Positions 49,289 to 49,951 of a DNA stretch of 49,951 nt are shown here, one piece after another; the stretch's first letter is position 1; each line of letters begins with the position of its first letter. The stretch is from assembly GCA_945919295.1 (NCBI GenBank), contig CAMEJC010000003.1, positions 1-49,951 on the forward strand. The letters run 5' to 3'. Position numbers and translations under genes: made by a program. The notes below the pieces were generated by a model. That model searched no databases. It was not told the origin of the DNA and saw only the letters and a list, made by a program, of their open reading frames with translations. The stretch comes from an uncultured Mycoplasmatota bacterium (GTDB lineage: Bacteria > Bacillota_I > Bacilli_A > RF39 > UBA660).

Positions 49289-49951
49289 ATGAAAAACAAA
49301 AAAAATATCAAAATAGCAGTAATCATTCTATCAATAGTTTTAGTAGTAATAGCTATAAGTACCGCTACTTACTCACTATTCTATAGTGAAAGTACCGCTG
49401 CTAATCCCGAAAGTTATTCTACAGGATTACTTTCCATAACAGCAACATCTAAATCAGATAACATATCACTTACCGATGCCCTACCAATGACCGATGAAGA
49501 TGGAATAAATAGTACCCCATATACATTTAGTATTAAAAATATAGGTAATTTAGATTATAAATTTAACATCAAATTACTATCGACAAGTAGTAATACCATA
49601 TCACCACAATATATAAAATTAAAAATAGATGATGGAGAAGTAACAACCCTATCATCTCTAACGAATAGTATAATTAAAAGTGATGTAACCCTAAAAGCAA
49701 AAGAAAGTATTGATATAACAATTAGAGCCTGGCTCAGTATCGATACACCAAACTCAGAAATAGGTAAAACTTTCAATTCCAAGTTAGTAGCAGACGGCCA
49801 AGCAGTATATACTACTACTAATTATGAATCCGGAACATTAGCAGATACTATAACAACCTTATATTCACCAAATACAACTGCCGTAAATAATAGAATAACT
49901 TATAATTATGATACAACAAATAATCTAATGGAAGATACTCAAGGTAATATA
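49289..49951 (+). CDS. TasA/camelysin-like SipW-dependent surface protein (3' truncated by window)
   Basis: An open frame of 221 codons runs from ATG 49289 (SD AGGTGATG) to the window edge without a stop. The N-terminus is a SipW-type signal: a basic start, a hydrophobic core IAVIILSIVLVVIAISTATYSLFYSES, then a TGLLSI strand. The mature part shows the camelysin/TasA pattern (YTFSIKNIGNLDYKFNIKLL, then ITIRAWLSIDTPNSEIG, FNSKLVADGQ). It likely forms extracellular fibres of the matrix. The C-terminus is outside the window, and the final length is unknown. Confidence 0.85.
   Translation, partial: MKNKKNIKIAVIILSIVLVVIAISTATYSLFYSESTAANPESYSTGLLSITATSKSDNISLTDALPMTDEDGINSTPYTFSIKNIGNLDYKFNIKLLSTSSNTISPQYIKLKIDDGEVTTLSSLTNSIIKSDVTLKAKESIDITIRAWLSIDTPNSEIGKTFNSKLVADGQAVYTTTNYESGTLADTITTLYSPNTTAVNNRITYNYDTTNNLMEDTQGNI

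Overview
The window is a strongly AT-rich, gene-dense bacterial chromosome segment. It uses the standard genetic code: TGG encodes Trp, TGA acts as a stop (for example in the ATGA overlap at 8151), and no gene needs TGA read through. SD sequences are good and sigma-A-like promoters are plentiful. Gene content fits a low-GC Firmicutes/Bacilli-type anaerobe, possibly an uncultured gut lineage near the Mollicutes border: gpsB-rnpB, RodZ-like-pgsA-recA, class III fbp, pyruvate:ferredoxin oxidoreductase (nifJ), yunB, queH, SipW plus a TasA-like substrate, and a LexA-type box before recA. The lineage is inference; no 16S is present.

Layout. 1-495: 3' end of 23S rRNA and 5S rRNA. 670-3444: an anchored protein, queH, a thioredoxin-like protein and trmL. 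3499-5404 (minus): a membrane thiol oxidoreductase, then a truncated VirB2-like pilin joined out of frame to a CHAP hydrolase, then a lipoprotein. 5512-14722: one long operon for a Tad/Flp-type pilus (three exported or pseudopilin-like proteins, CpaB, CpaF ATPase, TadB, TadC, a mini-pilin, a TadE-like pseudopilin, a TadZ-like protein with a lost P-loop). 14848-14992: the relic of an AlbA-type gene. 15098-23761: a Gram-positive type IV secretion (T4SS) operon (VirB2-like pilin, VirB2 module fused to a large Cys-rich ectodomain, VirB6-, VirB3- and split VirB4-like proteins, a two-domain wall hydrolase, a VirB8/TcpC-like protein), followed at 23980 by a VirD4 coupling protein. No relaxase, integrase or recognisable oriT is present, so this looks like a resident chromosomal envelope machine, not an obvious conjugative element.

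26183-38748: mainly housekeeping genes (fbp, rhodanese, yunB, sufB, amidase, short ssb, XRE regulator, asnS, lipoprotein, nifJ). 38750-40313: an overlapping pair of unknown proteins. 40533-44436: gpsB, rnpB, RodZ-like, pgsA, recA, dagK. 44441-46520 (minus): a small defence-like island with an Abi_2/HEPN gene, a candidate structured RNA directly after it, and broken genes on both sides. It lies just downstream of the tmRNA gene (46748-47105, minus). 47223-49951: SipW signal peptidase, an anchored protein, and a TasA/camelysin-like protein cut by the window edge.

Two items stand out. One is the combination of Tad pilus and T4SS genes, with Cys-rich exported subunits and a nearby oxidoreductase, as a possible composite surface machine. 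The other is the Abi_2 toxin-like gene with its own-promoter hairpin RNA. Functions are inferred from motifs visible in the translations; no database search was run.
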